Origin: a virus | Length of the DNA stretch: 27,033 nt | IMG/VR virus record: IMGVR_UViG_3300020123_000351 | Coordinates: 1 to 27,033 of that record | Direction: 5' to 3' (one strand) | Shown: in pieces, positions 13,112-20,400 of the stretch | Layout of the letters: each line of letters starts with the position of its first letter | Position numbering within the stretch: position 1 is the stretch's first letter | Notes under the pieces: generated by a model | The model's input: only the letters and a program-made list of their open reading frames with translations | What the model was told of the DNA's origin: nothing | Database searches by the model: none | Translations under genes and position numbers: made by a program

Positions 13112-13172
13112 GTCAGGCGAATAGGTATTGTAAAACAGTTTTACAACCTCCGCTCGAAATCTCAGTGTTTTT
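13112..13172. promoter_or_regulatory. Composite regulatory element with TTGTAAAACAGTTTTACAA palindrome
   Basis: Lies in the gap 13091-13227. Bases 13112-13132 repeat, in opposite orientation, 21 bases of the leader at 1239-1259. A perfect 19-base palindrome, TTGTAAAACAGTTTTACAA, follows at 13128-13146, then CTCAGTGTTTTT (13161-13172), the complement of AAAAACACTGAG at 6232-6243. The element thus joins parts seen separately at the two other loci. A CACCC/GGGTG hairpin at about 13183-13199 follows, before the protease start. Confidence 0.55.
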
Positions 13173-13227
13173 GATACTTTTTCACCCACAAAAAGGGTGG
13201 TTTCCAGTTTCCGGACGTTTCAAAATC

Positions 13228-16008
13228 ATGCCCTTCAAATCCGAAGCTCAGCGTCGCTATCTTTGGGCTAATCACCCCGAGATCGCACGTCGTTGGGCAG
13301 ATGAATATGGATCAAAACCAATGAAGAAAAGCAAAAAGAAGGTTCGCAAGCAGGCCCGGAAAATGGCCGATGTATTCGCCTGCTCGCTGGCGGTTGATCA
13401 GTTTGCCGGCGACCCGGTCAGCAACGCGGTGGAGGCGTTCGCGTTGGCGTTCGATGAGTCAAAGCACCCTCGCGGTGAGAAGGGGACGCGGCAAGGCGGC
13501 CGGTTCGTGAAGCTGCTCGGCGTGAAGATTACCAAGGACACCAATGAGCACGGCGAGGAGCGTCACTACGTCACGCCGACGTACAACCGCGGCGGCATCA
13601 TGATGACGGTGCCCGACGATAAGGGATTTGCAACGCGGGCCGAGGCCGAGGCTCACGAGCAGCACATTCGCAAGCGGGCAAAGATGGGCGTTCATAAAGG
13701 ATCACAGTCTGCCCGGAGAATGTTCGAAGGTGCCGCCAACGCGGCATCCGATGAAGCGACGTTTCAAAGTGACCGTGCCGGCAGGACGGGTTTGAAATCG
13801 CACCACGCTCAGGCCGCCGACGCCCACCTGTTTGCCGCAGAGGTTCACGACAAGCAAGGCAACCGAACCCGGGCCGCGTTTCATCGTATCCATGCGAAGA
13901 ACCACGAGGAGAAATCAAAACAGGGATTTCGCCTGTCTCAGCCGGCCGACTCCCTAGGCTTCGACGCGATCATCTCCCTGAGTCACGGCGACGGCGACGT
14001 ACAGGCAACGTCCGACCCGCTCACGTTCTGGAAGGAGATCGCTCACGTCGGAAAGTTCTACAAGGGCAGTCAGGAGATCAACATCACGCCGCGGCACCTG
14101 AAGCATTGGGCCGGCACCTTCAAGGCGATGAGCCAGGTTGGCATCAAGGTGCCTGTGCCCGTCGAGCACACCGAGAACCCCGAGCGGAAACGCGGCGAGG
14201 TCCTCGCGATGATCACTCGCGAGAACCGTAAGGGCGTCCCGGCGTTGTACGCTCGCATCAAATTCCGTGACGCCGACGCCGCCAAGATGAAGGACAGCGG
14301 AACGAGCATCTACGTCCCGACTAAACGAGAATCGGGCCTCGGTCACCATTTTGTGTCGCCCGTGACACACGTTGCGGTCACGGATTACCCGGTGATCCCA
14401 GACCTGGAGCCGTTCTCGCAGGCACTCAGCCTGAGCCTGACGAGCGACGTCAGTGGCGTCGCGTTGGCGTACGATCCGGACGAAGAACGCGACGAAATTG
14501 GCCGCTGGACCGGGCCGGGTTCGGCTGACATCGCGAAGCGTCGCAGCAAGCGTGAGCAGGCGGCGGACGCCGAGGATCACGCCTCAGCGAAGTCCCTCCT
14601 GAAACACATAAAGAGCCTGGGATTTACCGCCTCACGATGGGCCGGAAACTACGACAAAGGAAACGTCCGAGTATCGATTCACGGTGACGACGGACGGGCC
14701 TCCCTGACAGTTTTTGACGGCAAGCCAGGGAACGGCCATGTCAAATACGATATGAATTTGCCGTTTGCATCTGGGAAAGTTGCCCATAAGATCATCGAAC
14801 ACGTCTTAGCTCAGGAATCGGGAACAGCCATGTCGCTCAGTCACAACTTCAATCCGAACACGAGTGCTATCGTCATGGACGCTGCCTCACGCACCGGTGC
14901 CCTGAACGGCATCACGCTCAGCTTCCCGCCCAATAATGACAGCGGCGGCAACGACAAGCCCGACGCGAGCGGCGGTGACAAGCCGCTGGATAAGGCGTCG
15001 CCGCCGGCAAACCAAAAAGCACCGCAGCAGCAACCGCCGAACGGTGCCACCCAACAGATCACGCTCCGCGACCTCGCTACCTCACTCGGAATCGATCAGT
15101 CGATCACCGACGAGACGCAGCTGCTCACCCTCGTCGCCAACGTGGTCGCCCAGTTGAAGGCCCGGGCACAAGCCCCGATCCCGCCTCAGCAGCCGTTTCC
15201 AAACCCGATGATGCCGCGGCCACCGATGCCTCCCAGCCCGATGGCTAGTCAGCCTCCGCAGATGCACCCGGCCGGTCAGTTCGGACCGCCGGCATTGCAC
15301 ACTGGACGGCCGCCAATGCAGATGAGCCGCAATCAATTCAAGCGTCATGTGGCCGAGCTCGCCGGAGTAGCTCTGTCGCTCGACGACATTCCCGAGGAGA
15401 TCGTCATGGCGTTGTCGAAGAAGCAAATGAAGAAGGTGATCAAGACCATTAAGAAGGGGAAAAAGGGAAGCGTCAGCGGCGACAAAGACGTCGTCCAAAA
15501 GTTGAACGACAAACCCCACTTCGGAACTCGCGATGACGTCGAGGGCGGTGACTACGACGACACCTACAAAGACGAAGGCAACGACGCCTTTGATAACGAC
15601 GACGGCAATATCGACAGCGACGACGCACTCGACGGCTCAGGACGACCAGGCAAGCTATCGATGGGAAGCATGGCCCTCAGCGGATCGGTGCTCGACGCCG
15701 TGAAGAATTCTCGCAAAATCATCATCGACAACCTGTTCAGTCAGGGGTACGTCAACGCTCACGTCCGCAAGTCGCTAATGGGTGACTTTGTCGACAGCGG
15801 GAACGTTGCCCTGAGTCATCAGTACGACGATGGCTTCGACCGCACCGTCCAAATGATCATGGCCAACGGCAAGGTTATGAACACCGGCAAGAGCGGAATC
15901 CAGGCCGCAGGGGGCACCGTCGTCGCCCTCAGCAACGGCGACCTGAGTGAATCAAACCCGGTCCTGGCGGACGCTGAGCGGCGTGCGGCAGGCAAGAGCA
16001 ACCTTTGA
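13228..16008 (+). CDS. Mu I-like prohead protease/scaffold protein (926 aa)
   Basis: The start is ATG 13228 (MPFKSEAQRRYLWANHPEIA), a common opening of phage head proteins; the GTG at 13165 has no family support. Neither start has a well-placed SD. Residues about 70-95 carry ALAFDESKHPRGEKGTRQGG, and 150-245 a helical region with repeated A/H-rich helices. Residues about 255-415 resemble Mu gpI-type proteases: VPVPVEHTENPE with candidate H314, GTSIYVPTK with candidate S360, then VTHVAVTDYPVIPDLEPF. A second linker, ALAYDPDEERDEIGRWT (about 412), follows. Residues 570-700 are Pro/Gln-rich, 731-750 lysine-rich, 768-805 aspartate-rich: scaffold-like. Repeated ALS/SLS motifs may be cleavage sites. 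The protein is much longer than usual gpI. Confidence 0.8.
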   Translation: MPFKSEAQRRYLWANHPEIARRWADEYGSKPMKKSKKKVRKQARKMADVFACSLAVDQFAGDPVSNAVEAFALAFDESKHPRGEKGTRQGGRFVKLLGVKITKDTNEHGEERHYVTPTYNRGGIMMTVPDDKGFATRAEAEAHEQHIRKRAKMGVHKGSQSARRMFEGAANAASDEATFQSDRAGRTGLKSHHAQAADAHLFAAEVHDKQGNRTRAAFHRIHAKNHEEKSKQGFRLSQPADSLGFDAIISLSHGDGDVQATSDPLTFWKEIAHVGKFYKGSQEINITPRHLKHWAGTFKAMSQVGIKVPVPVEHTENPERKRGEVLAMITRENRKGVPALYARIKFRDADAAKMKDSGTSIYVPTKRESGLGHHFVSPVTHVAVTDYPVIPDLEPFSQALSLSLTSDVSGVALAYDPDEERDEIGRWTGPGSADIAKRRSKREQAADAEDHASAKSLLKHIKSLGFTASRWAGNYDKGNVRVSIHGDDGRASLTVFDGKPGNGHVKYDMNLPFASGKVAHKIIEHVLAQESGTAMSLSHNFNPNTSAIVMDAASRTGALNGITLSFPPNNDSGGNDKPDASGGDKPLDKASPPANQKAPQQQPPNGATQQITLRDLATSLGIDQSITDETQLLTLVANVVAQLKARAQAPIPPQQPFPNPMMPRPPMPPSPMASQPPQMHPAGQFGPPALHTGRPPMQMSRNQFKRHVAELAGVALSLDDIPEEIVMALSKKQMKKVIKTIKKGKKGSVSGDKDVVQKLNDKPHFGTRDDVEGGDYDDTYKDEGNDAFDNDDGNIDSDDALDGSGRPGKLSMGSMALSGSVLDAVKNSRKIIIDNLFSQGYVNAHVRKSLMGDFVDSGNVALSHQYDDGFDRTVQMIMANGKVMNTGKSGIQAAGGTVVALSNGDLSESNPVLADAERRAAGKSNL

Positions 16009-16107
16009 TCTGTTTCCTTCAAGTTCCGTTTCCGATAAACTTCGAACATTCAAAACTGATCCGGTGACGCAGCGGAGTAATTAACCGCAGCGAAACCAGC
16101 AAATACC

Positions 16108-16148
16108 AAAGGCCATGCAGGAGCCTGCACTCCCGCGTGGCCTTTTTT
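16108..16148 (+). terminator. Strong rho-independent terminator
   Basis: AAAGGCCA (16108-16115) pairs with TGGCCTTT (16138-16145) and runs into a T6 tract. An inner hairpin, GCAGG-AG-CCTGC, lies in the loop. It ends the portal-to-protease operon, and a new promoter follows for the decoration and capsid genes. Confidence 0.85.
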
Positions 16149-16168
16149 CGTTTGCTCACCCGATCGGT

Positions 16169-16198
16169 TTGAAACTTTGCCCGGCTCGCCGGGATAAT
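16169..16198 (+). promoter_or_regulatory. Sigma-70-like promoter for the capsid genes
   Basis: TTGAAA (16169-16174, 5 of 6), an 18-base spacer and GATAAT (16193-16198, 5 of 6) precede the decoration gene by 26 bases. The spacer holds the perfect palindrome CCCGGC-TC-GCCGGG (16180-16193), a possible operator or start-site structure. The rest of the gap 16009-16224 holds the terminator and nothing else recognised. Confidence 0.65.
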
Positions 16199-16224
16199 CC
16201 TCACCCTCCATCAAGGATTCCGAA

Positions 16225-16671
16225 ATGGTCCGATCGTCAACCAAGACTCGGTCCGCTGGGAGCTATCTCGGCGACCTGATCCGTGCTGAATGGCACCGTG
16301 GATACAACTACGTGTCCGCGGTTGTGAAAAACACCGGCAGTGCCGACGTCCTCGGCATGAACCTGCTCGGCCAGCCGCTGAAGGTCTCCAGCGGCACGCA
16401 TCAATTCGTGCTCACGACCGACGAGGCCAACACGACCGCGTTGTTCGCTTCCGACAAACTGATGCCGTCAATCGCCGCCAACGCGACGAGTGCCGATCTG
16501 TTTCTGATCCTAAAGCGCGGTCCGATCATCATCGACCAAGACGCACTTCCGGTGACTGACGTAAACGGCGCCACGCTGGTGCCGGCGACGATCGCGACCG
16601 CCCTGGCCGCTCTCTCGCCGCCGATCATCGCGGTTCGCGAACTCACGCCCACGAAAACGCAGTCGGTCTAA
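16225..16671 (+). CDS. Head decoration protein, lambda gpD-like
   Basis: AAGGA lies 8 bases before ATG 16225. The 148 residues show LGDLIRAEWHRGYNYVSAVV, GSADVLGMNLLGQPLK, then LKRGPIIIDQDALPVTDVNG near the C-terminus. This is the order of phage decoration proteins, in which a 'G-L-L' turn and a late 'L-RGPaiV---L' strand are typical. Such proteins trimerise on the expanded capsid and stabilise it. It stands immediately before the major capsid gene, as in lambda-like head operons. The assignment relies on this pattern and position. Confidence 0.7.
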   Translation: MVRSSTKTRSAGSYLGDLIRAEWHRGYNYVSAVVKNTGSADVLGMNLLGQPLKVSSGTHQFVLTTDEANTTALFASDKLMPSIAANATSADLFLILKRGPIIIDQDALPVTDVNGATLVPATIATALAALSPPIIAVRELTPTKTQSV

Positions 16672-16701
16672 TCACGGCCGGCGACCCCGATCGACCTTGT
16701 T

Positions 16702-16723
16702 CCGGCGACCTGCTGCTCGCCGG
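16702..16723 (+). other. Intergenic hairpin before the capsid gene
   Basis: CCGGCGA (16702-16708) and TCGCCGG (16717-16723) form a 7-bp stem with an 8-base loop. No T-run follows, so it is not a normal terminator. It may stabilise the highly expressed capsid mRNA. A second CCGGCGACC copy about 24 bases upstream allows alternative pairing. Confidence 0.5.
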
Positions 16724-16757
16724 TTAGATTACGAAACTTTTTCAGGAGCCCGGGACA

Positions 16758-17825
16758 ATGCTCGACATCTTCAAGACCGACGCCTTCGGGCTCGTGTCCC
16801 TCACGACCGCCATCAACAAGCTGCCGTACAAGCCATCGCGTCTCGGTGAGATGGGCCTGTTTAACGAGAAGGGCATCACCACGACAACGGTCGTTATGGA
16901 AGAGCAGCACGGAAAGCTGTCGCTCGTCCAAACGGCCGCACGCGGTTCGATGCCTCGCGTGCAGTCGACCCGCACCCGAAAGACGCGGGCGTTCCCGGTC
17001 AACTACCTGCCCCAAAACGACACCGTGATGGCCGACGAGGTCCAGAACGTTCGCCAGTTTGGGACGGAAGATCAGGCGGCCGGCGTCGCTCAGGTCGTGA
17101 ACGACAAGATGCAACGCCTGCGTCAGAATCTCGAAACCACCATCGAGTGGCATCGGGTCGGCGCCGTGCTCGGCAAGACTTACGACGCCGATGGATCGAC
17201 GGTCTTGTTTGATTGGTTCAGCGAGTTCGGACTCACTCAGTACAACATCGACATTGACTTCTCGTCGTCAGCCCTCCTAGTCGATGACGTCGCCCTGTCG
17301 GTGATCCAGTTGATGGAGGACGCCCTCGGCGGCCAGACGTACACCCGCATCCGGGCGATCTGCGGAAACTTGTTCTTCAAGAATCTGATCTCCCACACTT
17401 CGGTCAGAGACGCCTTCAAGGCGTGGCAGATCGGCAGCGGGTTCAATCAGTCGCAGGTCTTCACCGTCAACTCGCCTCAGGTCAAGCGTGAGGGGTTCGA
17501 GTTCGGCGGCATCGTCTGGGAGAATTACCGAGGATACATCGGCTCGTCGCCGTTCATCCCAACCGACGAGTGCCGTTTCATTATCGAAGGCGTGCCGGAC
17601 CTGTTCATCACCAACTATGCACCGGCGGACTTCAATGAAACGGTCAACACCGTCGGAAAGCCCGTCTACGCGAAGCAGCGGACGATGGACTTCGACAAGG
17701 GGATCGCAATCCACGTCGTCAGTTGCCCGCTCTGCTATTGCACGCGGCCTCAGACGATCATCAAGGGAACCCGCACTGGCAACGTGACTGGCCTTTACAC
17801 GATGCCGGTCGGTCCGTTGGCCTAA
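16758..17825 (+). CDS. Major capsid protein, lambda gpE family
   Basis: 355 residues, normal for the family (PF03864-type). Start ATG 16758 has AGGAG 10 bases upstream. The hallmarks are in order: the N-terminal DIFKTDAFGLVSLTTAINKL and PYKPSRLGEMGLFNEKG, MEEQHGKLSLVQTAARGS, the middle FKAWQIGSGFNQSQVF, and the C-terminal GIAIHVVSCPLCYCTRPQTI. It forms the HK97-fold shell. The 'SCPLCYC' segment replaces the family's usual 'SNPLPI', adding three cysteines. Together with the DUF935/gpF genes upstream this makes a head module of mixed Mu-like and lambda-like origin. Confidence 0.92.
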   Translation: MLDIFKTDAFGLVSLTTAINKLPYKPSRLGEMGLFNEKGITTTTVVMEEQHGKLSLVQTAARGSMPRVQSTRTRKTRAFPVNYLPQNDTVMADEVQNVRQFGTEDQAAGVAQVVNDKMQRLRQNLETTIEWHRVGAVLGKTYDADGSTVLFDWFSEFGLTQYNIDIDFSSSALLVDDVALSVIQLMEDALGGQTYTRIRAICGNLFFKNLISHTSVRDAFKAWQIGSGFNQSQVFTVNSPQVKREGFEFGGIVWENYRGYIGSSPFIPTDECRFIIEGVPDLFITNYAPADFNETVNTVGKPVYAKQRTMDFDKGIAIHVVSCPLCYCTRPQTIIKGTRTGNVTGLYTMPVGPLA

Positions 17826-17847
17826 TCAGCCTGAGCAGCAATGCCCA

Positions 17848-18390
17848 ATGCCCAAACTGAACCTTACGGTGACCGTGAACCTTCACGGTCTCCGTCGTTT
17901 TAAGGACGACCTCTCGACGAGCGACCTCCGCCGCTCGGCCTCACGCCCTATTCGCGAGGCACTTGACCAATGGGCGATCATCCTGGCACGCTTCCTGACA
18001 GCCCGCTGGAGCCTGTTTTCTGCTGGCGGTGGTAACTGGAAGCATCTCAGCGAGAAATATCTCGCCTGGAAGCGGCGGAAGGGCCTCCTGCCGCTAATCC
18101 TGAGGGCAACCGACCTGATGTTTCAGGCGTTCTCGATCACCTTCGGCCGCAAGCCCGGGAGGATCGCTGAGGACATTCCGTTTGGCGTTCGAGTCGGGTT
18201 TGGCCCGGGCATGCAATACCCGCACACCAGTAACCCGAGCGTGACAATTGCCCAGCTGGCGATGTGGCACCAAACCGGAGAAGGCCGCTTGCCGGCCCGT
18301 AAGATCATCGTCGGTCCCGACACCGAAACGAGAGCTCAGATGAGGGCGACGATGCAGGAAGCGATGCTGGAGGTCGCCCGCGGTGAATGA
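17848..18390 (+). CDS. Tail completion/virion morphogenesis protein, Mu gpG-like
   Basis: The 180 residues carry WKHLSEKYLAWKRRKGLLPL, followed by ILRATDLMFQAFS, then YPHTSNPSVTIAQLAMWHQT and GEGRLPARKIIV. This is the pattern of phage virion morphogenesis/tail completion proteins ('W--LS--Y---K', 'IL--TG-L--S', 'A--H--G---LPAR'). They sit at the head-tail interface. A second ATG lies 6 bases upstream in another frame. The 3' end overlaps the next gene by 8 bases. Confidence 0.7.
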   Translation: MPKLNLTVTVNLHGLRRFKDDLSTSDLRRSASRPIREALDQWAIILARFLTARWSLFSAGGGNWKHLSEKYLAWKRRKGLLPLILRATDLMFQAFSITFGRKPGRIAEDIPFGVRVGFGPGMQYPHTSNPSVTIAQLAMWHQTGEGRLPARKIIVGPDTETRAQMRATMQEAMLEVARGE

Positions 18391-18916
18391 AAACCCTTTC
18401 AACATGGTTCTGCAAGCGCTCTGGGCGATGCTCCTCGCTCACCCGGCGTTCGTGCGCGACGTAAAGGAGAATAACCGAATCCGGTTTGACGATCCATCGA
18501 ATCGAGACCCGCTGAAGGATGCTGTTCAGGCAGGAGACCTTCCTGAGGTTGCGATTGGGACGACCGCGGCGACCGCGAACATCATGGAGACGTCAAGCAC
18601 ATCGATGTGCAAGCGGACTTATACGATCATGGTTTCTAGTGGGGACCTCCGCTATACAGAAATCCTTGGCCGCGTCGAATGGTACATCTGGTGTGCCATG
18701 GCCGGATGGAAGAAATCTGTGGCGTCTCTGCAGTGGAGAAAGAAAACGTTCGTCAAGGTCGTCAACGTAGCGTCAGTCGCTTCAGGCCTGAGCGACGCCG
18801 AGAGAAACCGAAATATCAAAGGCTGGTCGGCCGTCTGGTCGATCACCGTTGAAATGCACTTCGACACCGCTGACCTGCTGACAGAGTTGGCAGGTGACCA
18901 AGAGAAGGACAGCTAA
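18383..18916 (+). CDS. Putative tail terminator protein (177 aa)
   Basis: GTG start at 18383 with GGAGG 8 bases upstream, overlapping the previous stop by 8 bases (GTGAATGA). The sequence begins with a helix (MNENPFNMVLQALWAMLLAH), then NRIRFDDPSNRDPLKDAV, LPEVAIGTTAATAN, KRTYTIMVSSGDLRY, and RNIKGWSAVWSITVEMHFDT. One helix plus a beta sheet, encoded between tail completion and tail tube genes, fits a tail terminator, but no sequence family was recognised. Function is by position. Confidence 0.5.
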   Translation: MNENPFNMVLQALWAMLLAHPAFVRDVKENNRIRFDDPSNRDPLKDAVQAGDLPEVAIGTTAATANIMETSSTSMCKRTYTIMVSSGDLRYTEILGRVEWYIWCAMAGWKKSVASLQWRKKTFVKVVNVASVASGLSDAERNRNIKGWSAVWSITVEMHFDTADLLTELAGDQEKDS

Positions 18917-18917
18917 T

Positions 18918-19778
18918 ATGACCGTGCATGGTGGAAAACGCGGCCGAGTCAACGGCGTCAATACGATGCGGCGTTGGTCAGTCAGTGAGACCGAGCGGTT
19001 GGCGAAGGCCGTCGCGTCAAACACACTCCTTGGCACTCAGCGCCAGAGAGGAGCGAGGGCATGGACTGGAAGTTACGACTCCTACGGGGAGCAGCCGATC
19101 GCCGGCGCAATGCCCGGTGAGACATTCTCCTTCTCCGCATACGGTGCACCATCGGACGACATCTCCGGAAACGGACTGCTATACGAGGGTGACTGCGTCG
19201 TTCGCCAGATCCAGCAGAAATGGGACTGGAAAGGCGGTGCAATCCTCCAGCACACCGTAAACTTCGATGGGCACCTTGAACTCGACAAGGTGAGTGGCGC
19301 CGACCCGGGCGACACCGTCGCACCCAATTGCCCGATGGTTGGCGGGACGAAGATCACCTGGGCGGCTAATGGGGGAACGCCGGAGACTGAGCTACCGAAC
19401 CTCGCTCAGGCGACTCTCACGATCAGCAGTGCAGTCTCTGATTATGTCAACAGCAGCACATACATCGGAGGCACTCTGTGGACCGGCCGCAAGTCAGGAC
19501 CGATTGACTGGTCGCTTTCGATCACCCAGGAAGACGACGAGCGGCTGACTGGGATCTTCGACATTGGCGACGTCGTGAACCTGCGACTATTCACCGACTC
19601 CAGCCTCTATTGGGAGTTGACCACCGGCCGCGTTGCAGGGTTTAACAACATCAGGGTCGATAGGGAAAGCGGCGAGATCATTGGCCGCACGATCGAAATC
19701 GAGATGAACGCCTACTATGGTTCGTCCGCTGGTCACATTAAATTGCCCGGCGGTACAACGTGGTGGCCGTTCCCCTAA
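18918..19778 (+). CDS. Putative tail tube protein (286 aa)
   Basis: The start is ATG 18918 (GAAGGA 9 bases upstream), just after the previous stop. The protein opens MTVHGGKRGRVNGVNTMRRW and is beta-rich throughout, with TGSYDSYGEQPIAGAMPGET, a glycine-rich middle and GRVAGFNNIRVDRESGEIIG near the end. Order (terminator, tube, chaperone, tape measure) and all-beta character support a major tail protein. Sequence similarity to a named family was not recognised, so confidence is moderate. Confidence 0.6.
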   Translation: MTVHGGKRGRVNGVNTMRRWSVSETERLAKAVASNTLLGTQRQRGARAWTGSYDSYGEQPIAGAMPGETFSFSAYGAPSDDISGNGLLYEGDCVVRQIQQKWDWKGGAILQHTVNFDGHLELDKVSGADPGDTVAPNCPMVGGTKITWAANGGTPETELPNLAQATLTISSAVSDYVNSSTYIGGTLWTGRKSGPIDWSLSITQEDDERLTGIFDIGDVVNLRLFTDSSLYWELTTGRVAGFNNIRVDRESGEIIGRTIEIEMNAYYGSSAGHIKLPGGTTWWPFP

Positions 19779-19786
19779 GTGATTAA

Positions 19787-20215
19787 ATGAGCCAAAGAAT
19801 TATCCCCTGCGACGAGACAATCACTCTCGCAGGGCGTACCCTGACAATCGGTGCCCTGAGCGATCGGCAGCACGTCGAGCTTGACAGATGGGTCGGCTCC
19901 CAAATGATCAGGGCCGCCGCTCGGTCGCTTCCTGAGGATGACCCGTTGTGGGACCGCGTTGTGGCGGTGGCTACCGCTGAGGCGATCAACGCCGATTGGC
20001 AAGGCAACCATGCCTCCCGCGGCGATGAAGGCTACGCTCATATCATTTTCGTCAGCGTGAAGGACAAGGCAGTAACCGAGGCAGAGGTTTCCGCTCTGCT
20101 TCGCGAGGCCACAAGGGCCGAAAAAAAGCTGCTCAACGACGCCTTTATGCGGCTCAACTATCCGATAAAGCGGGAGGTCGCTGAGGGCGACTCAAACCCT
20201 CATGCACCCGCGTAG
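19787..20215 (+). CDS. Tail assembly chaperone, short (G-like) form
   Basis: The 142 residues, starting at ATG 19787, are mostly helical: SQRIIPCDETITLAGRTLTI, LSDRQHVELDRWVGSQMIRA, EAEVSALLREATRAEKKLLN. It lies between the tail tube and the tape measure, the usual place for the lambda G-type chaperone. The last codons contain a -1 frameshift signal (20194-20221), so a minority of ribosomes should make a 204-residue G-T fusion. The ratio of short to long form usually matters for tail assembly in such phages. The chaperone call itself rests on position and the frameshift. Confidence 0.75.
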   Translation: MSQRIIPCDETITLAGRTLTIGALSDRQHVELDRWVGSQMIRAAARSLPEDDPLWDRVVAVATAEAINADWQGNHASRGDEGYAHIIFVSVKDKAVTEAEVSALLREATRAEKKLLNDAFMRLNYPIKREVAEGDSNPHAPA

Positions 20216-20221
20216 CGCGGG
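20194..20221 (+). promoter_or_regulatory. Programmed -1 ribosomal frameshift signal
   Basis: The heptamer A-AAC-CCT (20194-20200) is an X-XXY-YYZ slippery site in the correct zero frame. After a 6-base spacer, CCCGCG (20207-20212) and CGCGGG (20216-20221) form a perfect 6-bp stem whose loop is exactly the zero-frame stop codon TAG (20213-20215). The -1 frame is open from 20185 to 20400. Confidence 0.8.
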
Positions 20222-20400
20222 AAGAGGTTTATGCCCGAGTAATGCGTCTATGGCCGTCCTACAAGCTTGATGATATAGCCAACCTAACGCCTGAGTCGAT
20301 AATCTGGCATCTCGAAAACGGATGTGAGCCTGACCCGGACGTCATTACCTTTCAGACGATGGAGCAAGTCGAGCGATGGCGGGCGAAAACGATGTCGTAA
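20200..20400 (+). CDS. Tail assembly chaperone, T-like extension in the -1 frame
   Basis: After slippage the reading continues SCTRVAREEVYARVMRLWPS, YKLDDIANLTPESIIWHLEN, GCEPDPDVITFQTMEQVERW, RAKTMS: 66 residues added to 138 zero-frame residues (204 in all). The frame overlaps the tape measure start by 25 bases. The only internal start (ATG 20242) has no suitably spaced SD, so fusion by frameshift is preferred over an independent gene. By analogy with lambda T, this part would contact the tail tube subunit. Confidence 0.75.
   Translation, partial: SCTRVAREEVYARVMRLWPSYKLDDIANLTPESIIWHLENGCEPDPDVITFQTMEQVERWRAKTMS

Noticed and set aside
6257-13146. Reading the TGTAAAACNGTTTTACA palindromes as parS, LexA or BirA sites
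   Set aside because: None of those consensus sequences fits: parS centres on CACGTG, the common LexA boxes have CTGT/ACAG or GTTC arms, and BirA half-sites are separated by about 15 bases.
13183-13199. CACCC-GGGTG hairpin as terminator of the gpF gene
   Set aside because: The stem is only 5 bp and no T-run follows on the plus strand.
13954-14580. Minus-strand open frame of 208 codons opposite the protease domain
   Set aside because: The plus strand encodes a recognisable Mu I-like domain here; the antisense frame is a shadow.
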